Positions 25,457 to 36,717 of a DNA stretch of 64,000 nt are shown here, one piece after another. Each line of letters starts with the position of its first letter. Positions within the stretch are counted from its first letter, which is position 1. The position numbers and the translations under genes were made by a program. Location: assembly GCA_020080175.1 (NCBI GenBank), contig JAGHQL010000093.1, forward strand, positions 38,818-102,817, read 5' to 3'. Origin of the DNA: Glutinoglossum americanum. Its lineage: Eukaryota; Ascomycota; Geoglossomycetes; Geoglossales; Geoglossaceae. The notes beneath the pieces are model-generated. The model saw only the letters and a list, made by a program, of their open reading frames with translations. It made no database searches and was not told the origin of the DNA.

Positions 25457-26137
25457 GCTTACTTGTTTTTTCCTGTGGGCCGTGACTGCCCACTCCGGTT
25501 TTCTTATTTGCTTGCCTTTGTGGATTCGCCGTTTGGGCCTCTCGCTCTCTTTATCTCTTAGAAAGGGGTAATCAGGACGAGCTGTCATTCCTAATAGGGT
25601 AACGGATAGCGCTGGGAAGTCGCCGGTCGGTCGCACACGATCCGTTCTTCACCACTTTTTCTATTTTCTTCGAGGGGTTTTCTTTAGAATACCCATCCCT
25701 CTCGTTCTTGCTCATATGGGCGATATCATGCATCGGTCCTTTTTCCCACCTTATTACAGGCCGTCTCTCTCGCGTTCCTGTGCCTTCTGCCTTTCCATTC
25801 CAGCCATCATTCTAGAATAAGCAATATCTAGTTTTGCAATCCCAAATTGAGCTCAATTTTAGAAAAACTTCTACCCTAGAAAACGAGGAATCAAAGCTAA
25901 TCGAGCTTCTATTGCTATGAGCTACGTTCTTCTATATTTCCAAAATGAAGAAGATATCGTCACATCTAATCGTTATCATAATCCCCCGGATCCAAAGGCT
26001 CCAGCCCACTAGAGACCCTGAAAAATAGGAAGCAAGCATATTCAACGCCCAGCCTTTCAACTTCTCAAGACCCCAATCTCAGCAAACCTTCAACCTTCAA
26101 ATTCCACACTCAACCTATTCCATTGCCGATACGCCTA
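25457..26137. other. 3' spacer between convergent genes
   Basis: Lies between the stops of the HECT ligase and the histidine phosphatase. No coding or RNA feature is seen; it presumably holds both 3' UTRs. Confidence 0.5.
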
Positions 26138-26998
26138 TCAAATGCGCCTCCGCTTTGACGACGCCTCCGTTTCGATGAGCGACGCGCTGTCCGAGTCAGG
26201 CGCGAACTGGTAGGAGCGGTATTCAATGTTGGACCATTCGGCACCTAGTGTTCAAGTATTATTAGTAGGCTACCCTCGTCGGGGAGAGGGGTGCACCGAC
26301 CAGGGTCTTCGGTAACGTAGGAGATAAACTAGAGCATGTGTTAGGCTCCGATTTAGATACCAAGGATACAAGTATGCAGAGACTCAGACAACTTACTCCC
26401 CCATGCGTGATAAGGACAATCTCCTTCTCTGGTCTAGCTTTCAGCCACTCCCGAGCAGCCTTCGCACGGACTTGGATTGCATCAGGTGTAGCTGCGTATC
26501 TACCCGCCTACACCACAACCAGCACCCTCATCAGTAAACCATCCATCCCCAGGAGGAAAGCCTTCCAAATCTCCCCATCCTCACCTTAACATACCACTCC
26601 TCACCCACCTCCCCAAAATCGAACACCCCTTCAAACTCCTTATCGAACTCCTTACGCAACTCCTCCAACGGACTCCCTATATCACACGGAGCGGAGTTTC
26701 CCTCCTGTACATCTGGAAGCACAATCACACGCAAGCCGCGCTGGTGGATTAGCGTTGCGAAGCCGTGGAGGGCCGTGTAGAGCGCGCGGCGGAGAGGTGA
26801 GGACACAAGAAGCTCGATGGTGTCATGGTGAGGGAAGCTCAGGTTCAGGTTCACGCACTGCTGGTGGCCGAGGGGGGTGAGGTGCGGATCTGGTATGTGA
26901 TGCGCAAATCCGACGTTGTGGAGGCCTTCGGCGTGGCGGACTATATGAACTGTTGGGGACACTTCGAAGCTCGTCAGTCGGGGTTTCGTCACACTCAC
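26138..26998 (-). CDS. Histidine phosphatase (PGAM-like) protein
   Basis: Exons, reading leftward: about 26998-26585, 26507-26397, 26328-26301 and 26244-26138 (introns 77, 68 and 56 bp). The family's RHG-type motif is VRHAEGLHN with the phosphoacceptor His; SSPLRRALYTA and the second catalytic His in LITHGG follow. The tail AEWSNIEYRSYQF and a final basic SKRRRI match fungal PGAM-like phosphatases. The middle exon is only 28 nt. The start is unclear: family members usually begin MxPTIHLVRHA, but here the aligned codon at 26962 is GTG (VSPTVHIVRHAEG). Alternatively an upstream exon splices in: a GTGAGT donor at about 26999 and a CAACAG acceptor would fuse TVSPVD to VHIVRHAEG in phase, but I see no ATG there. 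The substrate cannot be told from sequence. Confidence 0.78.
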
Positions 26999-27059
26999 CG
27001 TCCACAGGAGACACCGTATATAGGGAGGGATAGGAAGTGGTGCCGAGCGTCACAACATA

Positions 27060-28342
27060 CTGCTAAGCGTCTGACAACTGTATTGAGACGTTGCTGGGCT
27101 GCTTCTGCAACCTGGTTGATAAGAGTGTTTTTGCTCGCGAGTGCCTCAACCGTTTGGCGCCGCTTTAAACGGCAAGGTTACCCGCGCGAGCACATCCCAT
27201 AACTTCATCCTTCACATTCCGTCCCATGTCAGTGCCCCAAACACAGCCCGTCAAGTCTCAGGCGAAAGATATACGCGCCTATAACTCCTCGTAAAATGGG
27301 AGACCGGTCCCCTTCCCACCCGACCGATCGACCGTCCTCCAACAGAGTGCAGTTGGGCCCCAACGTCCCAAGCACTCATCGAGCACGGGGCATGGCACGC
27401 CCCGCAATTATGAGCAAAACAGCAAAAAATTGGTCCAAGTCTCGCAAAGCCCAAAGGCCCAACCATATTATAGCTTCAATAACGGCGAGCAGACCTCCTC
27501 TCACGATCTTCCCTCTTCCGCGGAACGCCAATCTTCACGAAGGTCTTCGGCACTCAGGCTCATAACATAGAACATTAATATGAGCACTCCTAGCACAGCC
27601 ATCCGTATGGAAGCTACGTTGCGGTACCTGCAACAATTGGTCCTTACCATTCCCTCTTCGCCCCTGGTCGTGATATTCCTCCACGAAACGACTACCGAAC
27701 GCATCACGCAGATCCGTGGAACATCATGGGTGCAGGAGAAGTTCATCGTCACAGATATACATGATCAGAACTGGCCAGGCAGGTCGCTCGACACCATGAT
27801 GCTTATCGACAGAGACCCGACCATGAGAAATATATTTCACATCAAATTTCAGTCGAGATTGGGCAAGATGGGCTCCTCGTCGATATTGCAGTCAGTACAC
27901 CTGATGGCAGCAGTGTGAAAGATGCGGAGATCCGATTATGCAACACGCATCACAACACAACTCTTGCTAGCGCCCGTATGGTCCCATCGTGCATGCGCGC
28001 ATATGACCCTTGCTTGCTCCCGATTGGTCCCATCTTGTGTCTTATAGCGCGCACTATCCATCGTGCATACGGCTCTGCAAAAATTGAGATGGCTTTACCT
28101 CATACAGTCTTCTAAGTTTATCAACTTCTATAAGTTAGAAGATAGCTTTATTTACTACTTTCTACTTTCTTTTTGCTGTCAAAGTTGTGAGAACTATCGA
28201 AATTTTTAAGACCAGTTCTTGGTTTTAAGCTAGAGAGCCGGTTTGGGAATTGGCCAATCTGGCATTCAACCAATACTCCATATCATTGATAGTTTGGAAG
28301 GACGGTTCCTCCTCTCCGTACCAAAAAATGAGCGCGCGACAT
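27060..28342. other. Spacer with degraded repeat
   Basis: No gene is supported. It contains a diverged copy of a sequence also found at 32.44-32.58 kb (listed separately). The open frame 27580-27918 (112 codons, plus) has no recognisable domain and its minus-strand overlap is equally open, so I leave it out. Confidence 0.45.
27135..27280 (-). repeat. Dispersed repeat, copy near 27.2 kb
   Basis: Shares TTGGCGCCGCTTTAAA, then after a variable stretch CACATCCC, CGTCCCA..TCAGTGCC and TACGCGC with 32440-32580, in the same orientation. On the minus strand both copies encode AL(T/M)WDGM in one frame. This copy has stops, while the other sits in a 112-codon open frame. They are probably remains of a duplicated gene or element. 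Confidence 0.45.
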
Positions 28343-30305
28343 TCAAATATGAACATGGCCATAACTATAGGGTAGCTGCACCGGTTCCCGCTCCACGCCC
28401 AACTGCAGTTGACCCGTTTCTCCGACAACAGAGAACCACCCAAACCGGTATTCCCTGTTCTGCGCCCTCAGGTTTTTAGCCCTTTGCTCCACCGTCTTCG
28501 CGGTAGCTTCGTGTACGTCGCCCAGAAGCTTCCGACTCCGGCACATGTACAGGATCTTCGAAGATAGCGTTAACGGCTTTCTTGGGACGACGGGAGTCCT
28601 CCGACTGAAAAGAGACACCCAAATAATAAAGTCCATGATGGCGAATGGATAGCTAGCATAACCCAGAACCTTGGTGGAGGCCTGTAAGGTTTCCGGAACG
28701 TCAGAATCAAGTGACGTGTAGGCGATCTTCCAGATGCTATCGAGCAGTGCTGGACAGAGAACAATGAAGATTTGGGATATAAGGGACCCAAAACTAATCC
28801 AGGCGACAATGGGGGAGCCCGAGAAAATACGGGATAAGGGATTCATACTGTCGTAGTCGGCGATGATGGCGTTGGTCCTGCTCATGTTCGGCCTATCAGT
28901 AGCGAGTTGTCTCCAGGGCTCGATAAGACGCACTCCCTCATCAGTCGCAGTCCATAAGGCTGTTGTCATCGTGCACGAGAACATAGCCAGAATTCTTATC
29001 ACCTTCGGTGACCATACTTTTGAGGAGAATTCAGCCTGGTATCCTGCGACCTGAAACGCTATATATGGACCCAGGAAGAGAAGCTCAGTCAACACAAGAA
29101 ATCGTCCCCACAATACCCAGGGGTGAGCTTCCCAACGGCTCTGCTGGAAAGTGGTATCGGGCTGCAGAGGAGAGCTAGCGGGGGTCATATTTGTATTAGG
29201 TTCCCGGGCGACATCGGATGTAATTCTGGTCACCAATACTGGAGAAGATCCGGCCTCCCGCGTGACCATGGTGTGGCGAAGCTGGAAGCGACGGTTCTGG
29301 AGTTCTTTGTCGATATGGGCCTGAGTTTGGTAGACGGTGATGTGTTGAAAAACTGGCAGGATGTTGGAATTGTAGATCAGCGATGCCAGACCAGATAGAC
29401 CCCCAGGATCGGTCGAGAGTCCGTATCTCCGCGTCCGCAAGGTAAATAGAAGAATAGCCGCGAGCACAACCATGACTGATGTCAAGCTCAACACGGCGCA
29501 CACCACGGCCAGGTTCACCACGACTCTGAAATTCCCGTTGTACTCAATTTCCCACATGTTGTCATGGGCGATGGGGAGAACTACGAGGGCCAGAAGGTAT
29601 AGAGTTGAGGAGAGACCGACGCAGTAGTGGCGTCGCGACAGAGCTACTAATGGAGCTACTAGGCAGATCAGTGACAAATAATCAAGGCTAAGGGAATCCT
29701 CAACTGTGGCGCCGTGAGGTTGGTTCATTTGGTAGAATGGTTCGAGCCGGCGGACATCGGAATCGACGATTCCCCAGAGGAATCCAAGCAGGACCGCGCT
29801 CATTACGGGAAGAAAACGCCAGGCGAAGTACGCAGAGGCCTCGTCTCCGAAGACGAAAAAGGCGCCGTCTTTAGCCTTGTACTTTGAGAGAACCAAACCT
29901 ACGAGGGATATCTGGGCAATGTGGAGACCCACAATTACTACGATAATGAAGCCGGGGTGGAAGGACCATGGTTTCCACGACGCTGTTTCGCTGGTCTCGT
30001 TGGCTATCAAGGCCCATTTAACCGTTGAAACTGAATCTAATTATCTAACACGAGGACGGGGAGCGCTCACGCATTTCGGATGAGTACTGTTGGCAATTAA
30101 TCTCCCGCATCTGAACATGTCCCACACTCTTCTCCGCCCGGGACTCAACTGTCCCGCTACAGTTGGACCTTTCGGGTTCCTGATTATGACCCAGCATCGT
30201 AGAGGGCTCAGGTGGTGGCATGGGAGCTGCAGCGGTGATAGCTTGGCCCTGCTGAAAGCTGTCTGGACCATTCTGACAAGCGTGGGAATCCACTGGGGGG
30301 TGCAT
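28343..30305 (-). CDS. DUF3433 polytopic membrane protein
   Basis: A long exon 30030-28343 and a proposed short first exon 30305-30071 (40-bp intron, GTGAGC donor, ATTCAG acceptor, phase 1) give 640 residues. The main frame has no ATG at its left end (it opens TTG), so an upstream exon is needed; the one proposed starts ATG (MHPPVDSHACQNG) and encodes a hydrophilic tail. The body holds two copies of the DUF3433 pattern: FLWGIVDSDVRRLEPFYQM and LASLIYNS in the first, and TATDEGVRLIEPWRQLA in the second. Each is embedded in several hydrophobic helices. The family is widespread in Pezizomycotina; its molecular function is unknown and a plasma-membrane location is inferred from the helices. Confidence 0.85.
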
Positions 30306-31558
30306 TTTCGGGAAGGCTAGTTTGGGAAGGCACGATGGGGTTTAGTAGCCGTTGTGTGGTGAACTGCTGTGAGTTGGAAGCATACCAGACATTGAATAAA
30401 TCCAATCGACAGAACGATGCAGTGGTTCTCACAGCTCCTTCTCGCAGAGTTACAACAGGGTGATGGCCATCTAGCAAATCATTTGAACCTTATATGAGAA
30501 TACTGCACGTCACAGGGATGAATGGCAGGAAGAACATATTCGCCAGCCAAGGTCTAGGGCAGCGTCAATCAACCACTGGTAAAGCTGTTTAGACCGTGGC
30601 CGAGCAAGGAGGTATTATTAGTGACAGCAGCAGTCTGCCTTGTTTTGCAACCGAAAGCGATGAAATGTCTTGTGCCCAAGGCGTAGTCGGCTCCGAGTGT
30701 TATTTATGCATCTGCGTAAGTTCTGATAGAGAGCTCTAGCCCCTAGCTCAGTCAAGTAGAATATAGTAGTGCATAGCGGCTTTAAGATCCTACTGGGCAA
30801 GATATATGCAGAGGGTAAGCACTTCCCTGGAGCGGGGACACACCATGGGAACACCTACACCATGAAGCAGAGTAATCCATAATACATGCGAAGAGGCGCA
30901 ATAGGCGTTATTCTTATGATGACATGCAAGAACCAATCATATCAAAAAGCCGCCTTCCACTGATTCCCATCCGCCCCACCCTCACGCCAGGCGGACATCA
31001 GCAGACAGCATCACGGTACAAAAGCAATAAACGAGTATATATATACTATGCTTTTTCCCCAGAGACGAATTTCTTTTTACGAAGCAACGTTAGTGAAAAG
31101 AAAGCCTTTGTGTGAGCCTTGCGCCTTCACTCCTGGGAAAATCCGCTGACATTGTGTGTGATAAACTGCTGTCGATGACACTGCGGAGCTTCCGTTGGCT
31201 GGTCGCGCCAAGGCCCGAGCAGAATGTTTCCAGGGAGTCCTTCAAACAGCCGCACAGCTACCCCACCCCGAGCCCCACGGCACTTAAGGAGGAGATCCTG
31301 TACCAGCGGTTGGACGCAGCCGGATTGGTCGCCCCGACCAAAGTCGTCGAGTAGTTAGGTTAGACCAAGATGCAGCTGCAGAAAAGGCAATGTCGCGCGA
31401 GGAGAAATTGTGACGCTAGTTACTTAGATAACCCTTAGGCCTTCCGACATAGCATCTCACTTTTCCCTATCTACTCCTGTAGTCTACTGACAGGTACAGC
31501 TAAGGGAACGTTAAATCTCGTCACCACAACGAGCCTGGCCCAACTGAGTGAACCATCC
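30306..31558. other. Spacer, divergent promoters
   Basis: Region between the DUF3433 and LITAF genes, which are divergently transcribed. No gene is supported; an 80-codon plus-strand frame at 31112-31354 lacks an ATG and known motifs. Confidence 0.45.
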
Positions 31559-32380
31559 ATGGCCTCATCACCCTACGCAAAGAAATCTACCTCCGAAGTG
31601 CCCCAGAGGCCGGACGACGATGAGATAGCACCAGTCGCATCGCAGACGCAAACCCAAGCCCAATCCCCCACCCTCCACCGCAGCACCGCAGAGGTCCAAG
31701 AACTCCCTCAAGCACAAAAGCCACCTGTTGGGTAAGGACTAGCCTTAGTTACGATATACCTGATCACACTCTTTTCCCCCGCCTCACTTTCCTGAAACTC
31801 TTATTCTAATACCTCACCCACTTGCTCCGGCAGCATGGCAGAAGGCCAAACCCCCGCCCCTACCGCCCCTCCACAAGGCCCACAGGCTTCCCACCAGCCC
31901 GAAGGGGAACCCATTACCACCTCCGAGAAAACCGTCAGCAAATCCCCTCCCCTCCCCTCCGCCGGAGAAGTGACATACCCCACTGCGGTCCCCCTCTCCC
32001 ACCTCGCAGAATTCGCCGCGCCTGTTGACTGTCCCAGTTGCGGCGAGCGAGCGATGACAAAGACGAAGCGCGTGTCAGGGGATCTTGCACAGTAAGTGTT
32101 CCCTCCTCTCCGCCCCTCGAGACTTTGGGTCTTGTAAGCTCTCGCCGATCTCCTGGCGAGTGGGCTCGGCTCACGAAATCTCTTTTCCTTTTTGCGTTTC
32201 CCTAGGTGCTCCGCAATGCTCCTGTGTTGCTTTCTCGGCTGCCTATTTGCCTGGATCCCGTTCGTGGTGCCTGGATGCAAGGATTTGGAGCATCACTGCG
32301 GGAAGTGTCACGCATTGCTGGCGGTATGGACGGCGGACGGGGAGACGGAGGTGAGGGCTCAAGTTGGAGGCGTGAAGTAG
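31559..32380 (+). CDS. LITAF-domain protein
   Basis: Exons 31559-31731, 31834-32091 and 32206-32380 give 201 residues; donors GTAAGG and GTAAGT, phases 2 and 2. The first 120 residues are Pro/Gln/Ser-rich. The C-terminal 80 residues are a LITAF domain: DCPSCGERAM forms the first zinc knuckle, a hydrophobic in-plane helix follows (MLLCCFLGCLFAWIPF), and HHCGKCHALLAVW completes the zinc site. The last splice falls inside the domain (DLAQ-CSAM). LITAF proteins are monotopic and sit on the cytosolic face of endosomal or plasma membranes; roles in fungi are little known. Confidence 0.9.
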
Positions 32381-33678
32381 CTTTCATCAGCTGATAGGGG
32401 TAAGGGTGAGCTAGCTGCAGTTTTCTTGCACAACAGTAGCCTCGCGGGCATCCAGTTGGCGCCGCTTTAAATAGTAAATTGGATAATACCCACCCCATCA
32501 CACATCCCGTCCCACATCAGTGCCTCCAAATACGGCTCATCGGGCAGAAAGTCAAGAATTGTACGCGCACATTGAGAGAAGGTTCTCAGAAAGAAGATAC
32601 CCAAATATGTCCAGAAAACTTTTAAAAGATCAAAAATTGGTTGGAACGTTGTGTCGCTCCAGTTATGACATCTCAATGGGACTTTACTAACCTCTCGAAC
32701 AGGTGGATTGGAGGTATAGAGACGGAGTGAAAGGATCAAGGAGAAGATAGCAAGGCAGAAAGAGCTGATGAGACGGCGGAGATGGAAGACGCCACGACAG
32801 TCCACTGCCTCTGGAAAAGAGCGCCTGTCCAGACCTAGCCACTACCCCAGACTTCTGCCTTTTTCCCAAATCCTAATAATAAGCCTAAAGGCCTCCATGG
32901 CAAGGTAAATTTTCTCCGGTCTAGATTGAATAAGACCCCAAACTTTGAAGTTTCAGAGTTGAGACCCTTTCTTCACTTGCATCATACACCTGACCAAGTA
33001 GCTGTAAGATGTCGGATGTCGGCTTTTGATCCTTGGTTCGTGTCGGCGGTCGCCCAATAGATCAACTGATATCTATTCTATATCGTAATTGTCGCTACGG
33101 TATCCCCACCGGGCGAGTAATCGCATATATACGCAAGCTCGTCCGGGATTTTTTTTTTTTTTCTCATCCGCCCAAAGCTACCTCGTCTCGTCATGCCGCA
33201 CGTGGGAGGCCGGCGAAGTTGTCACAGCCTGAGGGAACAAAGCGGACATCCGGGAAAGGAGCGTCTTTATTGTTTGGAGACCTCCGAGCCCGCACGGCTC
33301 ATTAGCGGCCTCGCGGGACGGCGGCCGCACAATATCCAGCAACTTGGTTGATGGATAGAATGTATGCGGTAAAAACGAACCAGGAGTGGGACATGCTGAG
33401 TAAGCGCCAAGGCCATCGTTGGGGTATATTTGAGACTTTCCTCATAGCCAAGAGGTAACTAATAGGTACTGCTGAATCACAATGCAAAAATTCGGGGCAT
33501 TTATAACTATAGGTTCAAAACCAGCTATCACAGATAGTCAAGCATTGCAGATGCTGGTGTGTGAGAAGTTTTGAGTGTTGCCCGACCGCGCGTTTCGGCA
33601 TTAGCCACTGCTTTATGAGCTCCAAAAAGTGCGCGAATACTTTGCATACCTACGTCCCTCCTGGGATCCACCACGACC
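32381..33678. other. Spacer with repeat and doubtful ORF
   Basis: Contains the second copy of the dispersed repeat. A minus-strand open frame of 112 codons (32805-32467) has one membrane-like segment but begins with GTG and has no known domain; it may be a remnant gene. Nothing else is seen. Confidence 0.4.
32440..32580 (-). repeat. Dispersed repeat, copy near 32.5 kb
   Basis: Counterpart of 27135-27280, same orientation, with TTGGCGCCGCTTTAAA and CCCGTCCCACATCAGTGCC as the best-matching blocks. It overlaps the C-terminal part of the 112-codon minus-strand frame that ends just inside it. Confidence 0.45.
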
Positions 33679-35485
33679 ATGTCCCGTTTAAAGCCTATTA
33701 TTATGATCACCCTTCTTATTGCTTCCCTAAATGCGCATGCCACGATGAACATGACTGTTCTCGTCCCAGACGGGACTACGAACCACGGTGACCCGAACTT
33801 AATATGTCTCCCCATGAAATGGCACAAATTAGCCTTGTTCTATTTTGGAAACTACTTTGCTCATGCGCTGACCGTCAAATCGGTACCTGGAGAATCGATC
33901 GGGGAGAAGGCTCTTAGTGTGTTGCTCTCGATTACCCTTCCGTATGCTGGGGTTGCTAAAGGACTAGACGCAATCTTTCGGAATTCGAGATCCGTCAAAG
34001 ATAAGCTGCAGAAGGCTGCTCGGGCTGGTGCGCTCTGCGTAGTCACCCGGTCGGAATCCTGGAGACCTCCTACTGGATTCCAGCTGTATATTCGTGACCT
34101 CAGGATTGAGGATAATACCCGAGTTGAGAATACACCTCCTGCCAATAATGGCAAGCCTCAGCTTTCTCCTGGAAAGGCACATAATTTGTGCTGACCACAA
34201 TGCCCTATGTTTAGGTATCGCAATGCGAGAATCCCATATGATGTTAGCCTCTTTGGGGATTTATATTCCCAGATGCTTAGAAAGTTGGGATATGGATACG
34301 AGGATCCAAGCCTGGACCGAAGTCCATGGGAAGTACACACTCTGCGACGGCTACGAGTTGACCCGTCTCCCACGGAATACGGAGGTTGAGTGGGATCTAT
34401 CCAGCCTTTATAAAGAATATCAGGTCGATATCTCGTCGGCCTACAGCATAGCAACACCCATCATTGCCATCTTTCAGGTACTCTATGCATCCTATACTTT
34501 GTATCACTCCCGAGGAGACCAACTCCGCCGTTACGGTTATGCTGCATTTTCGCTTACCGTCGTCCAATATTTGGTCATGTCGATAGTGAACTTGGCTGGC
34601 TGTTTGTGCACCCCTAATTATCCATGTTTATATGTAATTAGGTCAGATATTATGGGCGAAGCCGAGCTACGTGGAGCCGAGTTTGAAGGAGTCATTGGTA
34701 GCGTTACGATAGAAACTGAAGATAACAACGCTAGAAACCCTGCAGGTGGACAAGTCGATTTACTCGAAACGGGAAACCTATTTGAGCGTAAAAGGTAAAG
34801 AATGACTCTATTATATTACCCAGACGCTGCCTATTTTTATTGACTTATGGGAATAGTAGCTAACCTATATAGTGGAGGGCAGCTACGGTCTAGCCGCCCA
34901 ACGTGGGATGGAGGTGAATTCCTCCAAGTACACACACAACACTTCTGTGGAACTTTCCAACTACAAAACGATGGAACAATGCTCCTTTCACAGCAAGCAT
35001 TGAGCCTTCCTGGACGGACGAACTCTAATCGTGCTTGGACCATTCAACCTGAAAACACCGAATTCAGTGCAGAATCTAAAAGAGTTTTCGTGCCTGCAAG
35101 CAGCATGTTTAAGACAAAAGGCTCTGACTTTAGCAGGAAAAGGGAGAGGCCGTTTTATATAGCTCTAGGAATTCTCTGTGCCATTCCTTTCGTTATTATA
35201 GGTGCTCTATCGCGCTTCCACAAAGGCGAGAGCACCAGATATCAGCAATTTTTCACAATAGGTTGGCTGGTATCAAGTATCTTCAGCTTAACTACAGGAC
35301 CGAGGTTTAGGAGCGAGGATTTATCGGAGGGCAGGAGAGGGTGGGCTAATTATTTTCGAAATAAACGTACCCACCATATAGTATATGTTATGTTCTGCTT
35401 CTTCTATGGAGGTTTGTCTCTAGGAGGTCCCGTTGTCGTGGGTCAAATGCTTATGAGTTACGGAGATTGCATTCAAATTGATTAG
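33679..35485 (+). CDS. Fungal polytopic membrane protein
   Basis: Starts at ATG 33679 with a likely signal peptide (MSRLKPIIMITLLIASLNAHA). Matches the layout of a common ascomycete family of secretory-pathway membrane proteins. Recognisable pieces are VLVPDGTTNHGDPNLICLP and ALFYFGNYFAHALTVKSVPG in the first part; YSIATPIIAIFQVLYASYTL, RRYGYAAFSLTVVQYLVMS and TPNYPCLYVIRSD in the second; and two hydrophobic segments plus FYGGLSLGGPVVVG in the last. The second intron, 34795-34872, is clear (phase 2, GTAAAG...ATATAG). The first junction is uncertain: a frame change occurs between about 34093 and 34215. One pairing that keeps phase is 34094-34214 (weak GTGACC donor, TTTAG acceptor), which would give 535 residues. 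Function is unknown. Confidence 0.75.
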
Positions 35486-36717
35486 TTGAAATGGCAGATA
35501 GTAACCTCTGATGTACACTTCTTCAGTAAACACCCTTCCTAGGAAAAGTATATTCCCAAAGCGCATATAGGGCTCTAGAAATGCTTATAGGATTCAAGGG
35601 TTATATCCTTAGCGGGCAGCTGCCTTAAGGCAAGCAACTTCAGGGCATGCTTATCAAACCATTCACATTAAGTTTTACAGATATAACTAAACTACATCCC
35701 TGAAGAGAAGCCCCTCAGGTTCTGTAGTGATTTTTTTGCTCCAGAAATTCTCTACGGGATACCACGACACCCCAGTTCTCATTCCTAAATATTATGAGTG
35801 AACCGATTATGCTAAGATAGCGTCAACGAGTAAAATCGCCCAGAGGAGTAGCATAAAACATTACCAAGGCAAACTCATCTAGGAAGGTAAAGGACCTATG
35901 CGGATAGAGTTTCCACATAGCTAGCCCGTCCGAGGGAGAAAGGCATCTAGTCAGGTAGAATACCCAGGTGAGTGAATGACTATATGGTGATGAAGCCCGG
36001 AAGGCCGCAACTTCAGGGAGATCCATTTTCCAGAGACTAACCAAACCACAATAATCAATCCCTTCTAAAAGATGCTGGCCTCATGAGGAAACAAGTTCCC
36101 CAGGGTAAAGGGCTCCCGAAGGCCTTACAATTTATGTGAGAGCAAGTTCCCTAGGGTGAAGAGTACTCGGAGGTCATAAACACTACAGGCGAGAGAATTT
36201 CTGACATGGATGCCACCCGCAGGGCGCAACGGACCCATTGTCCCTATAAATTCGTCCAGATAGTCATTCGGTTTTTACCGTTAGTGCCGGTAAGCTTGTG
36301 AACGCATGGCAAAATCGCCTTGAAGGTAAAGCATCCAGGTGAATCACCGAACGCTTCCACAATGCCGAGGCTGCTCCAGGAATTCTTTACCAATTCATCG
36401 GTCCGATCTCTATCCTTGATGAGTCGTCACAGTCTGGGTTCCTTCGTGCTTTCGCCTTCCAGTCCTCCAAGTCTTCCATGCAATGTCATCCCGCACCTCT
36501 TAGATTCTGTCCGACCCTACAACAAAATTAAGCACACATTTGGCCAAGGCAGACGGAAATAGATCAGTTCGGTACACAGCGGGTGAGGGTGAGCTTACTT
36601 TGAGCCTTTGAAGCGTTTACCTAAGAAGCTTGCTATAAAAAAAACGCAAGACATACTACCCTTAATGCGAAGCATACTCAGATGGACACGGCATGCCTAG
36701 AAGTTCGTGGTATTTCA
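35486..36717. other. 3' spacer between convergent genes
   Basis: No coding sequence or RNA gene is recognised between the membrane protein and the CK2-like gene. A short element resembling 'AAGTTCCCYAGGGT(A/G)AAG' appears twice (about 36095 and 36145). Confidence 0.45.

Noticed and set aside
31801-32280. 159-codon minus-strand frame over the LITAF gene
   Set aside because: Antisense shadow; the plus-strand LITAF zinc motifs and matching splice phases are decisive.
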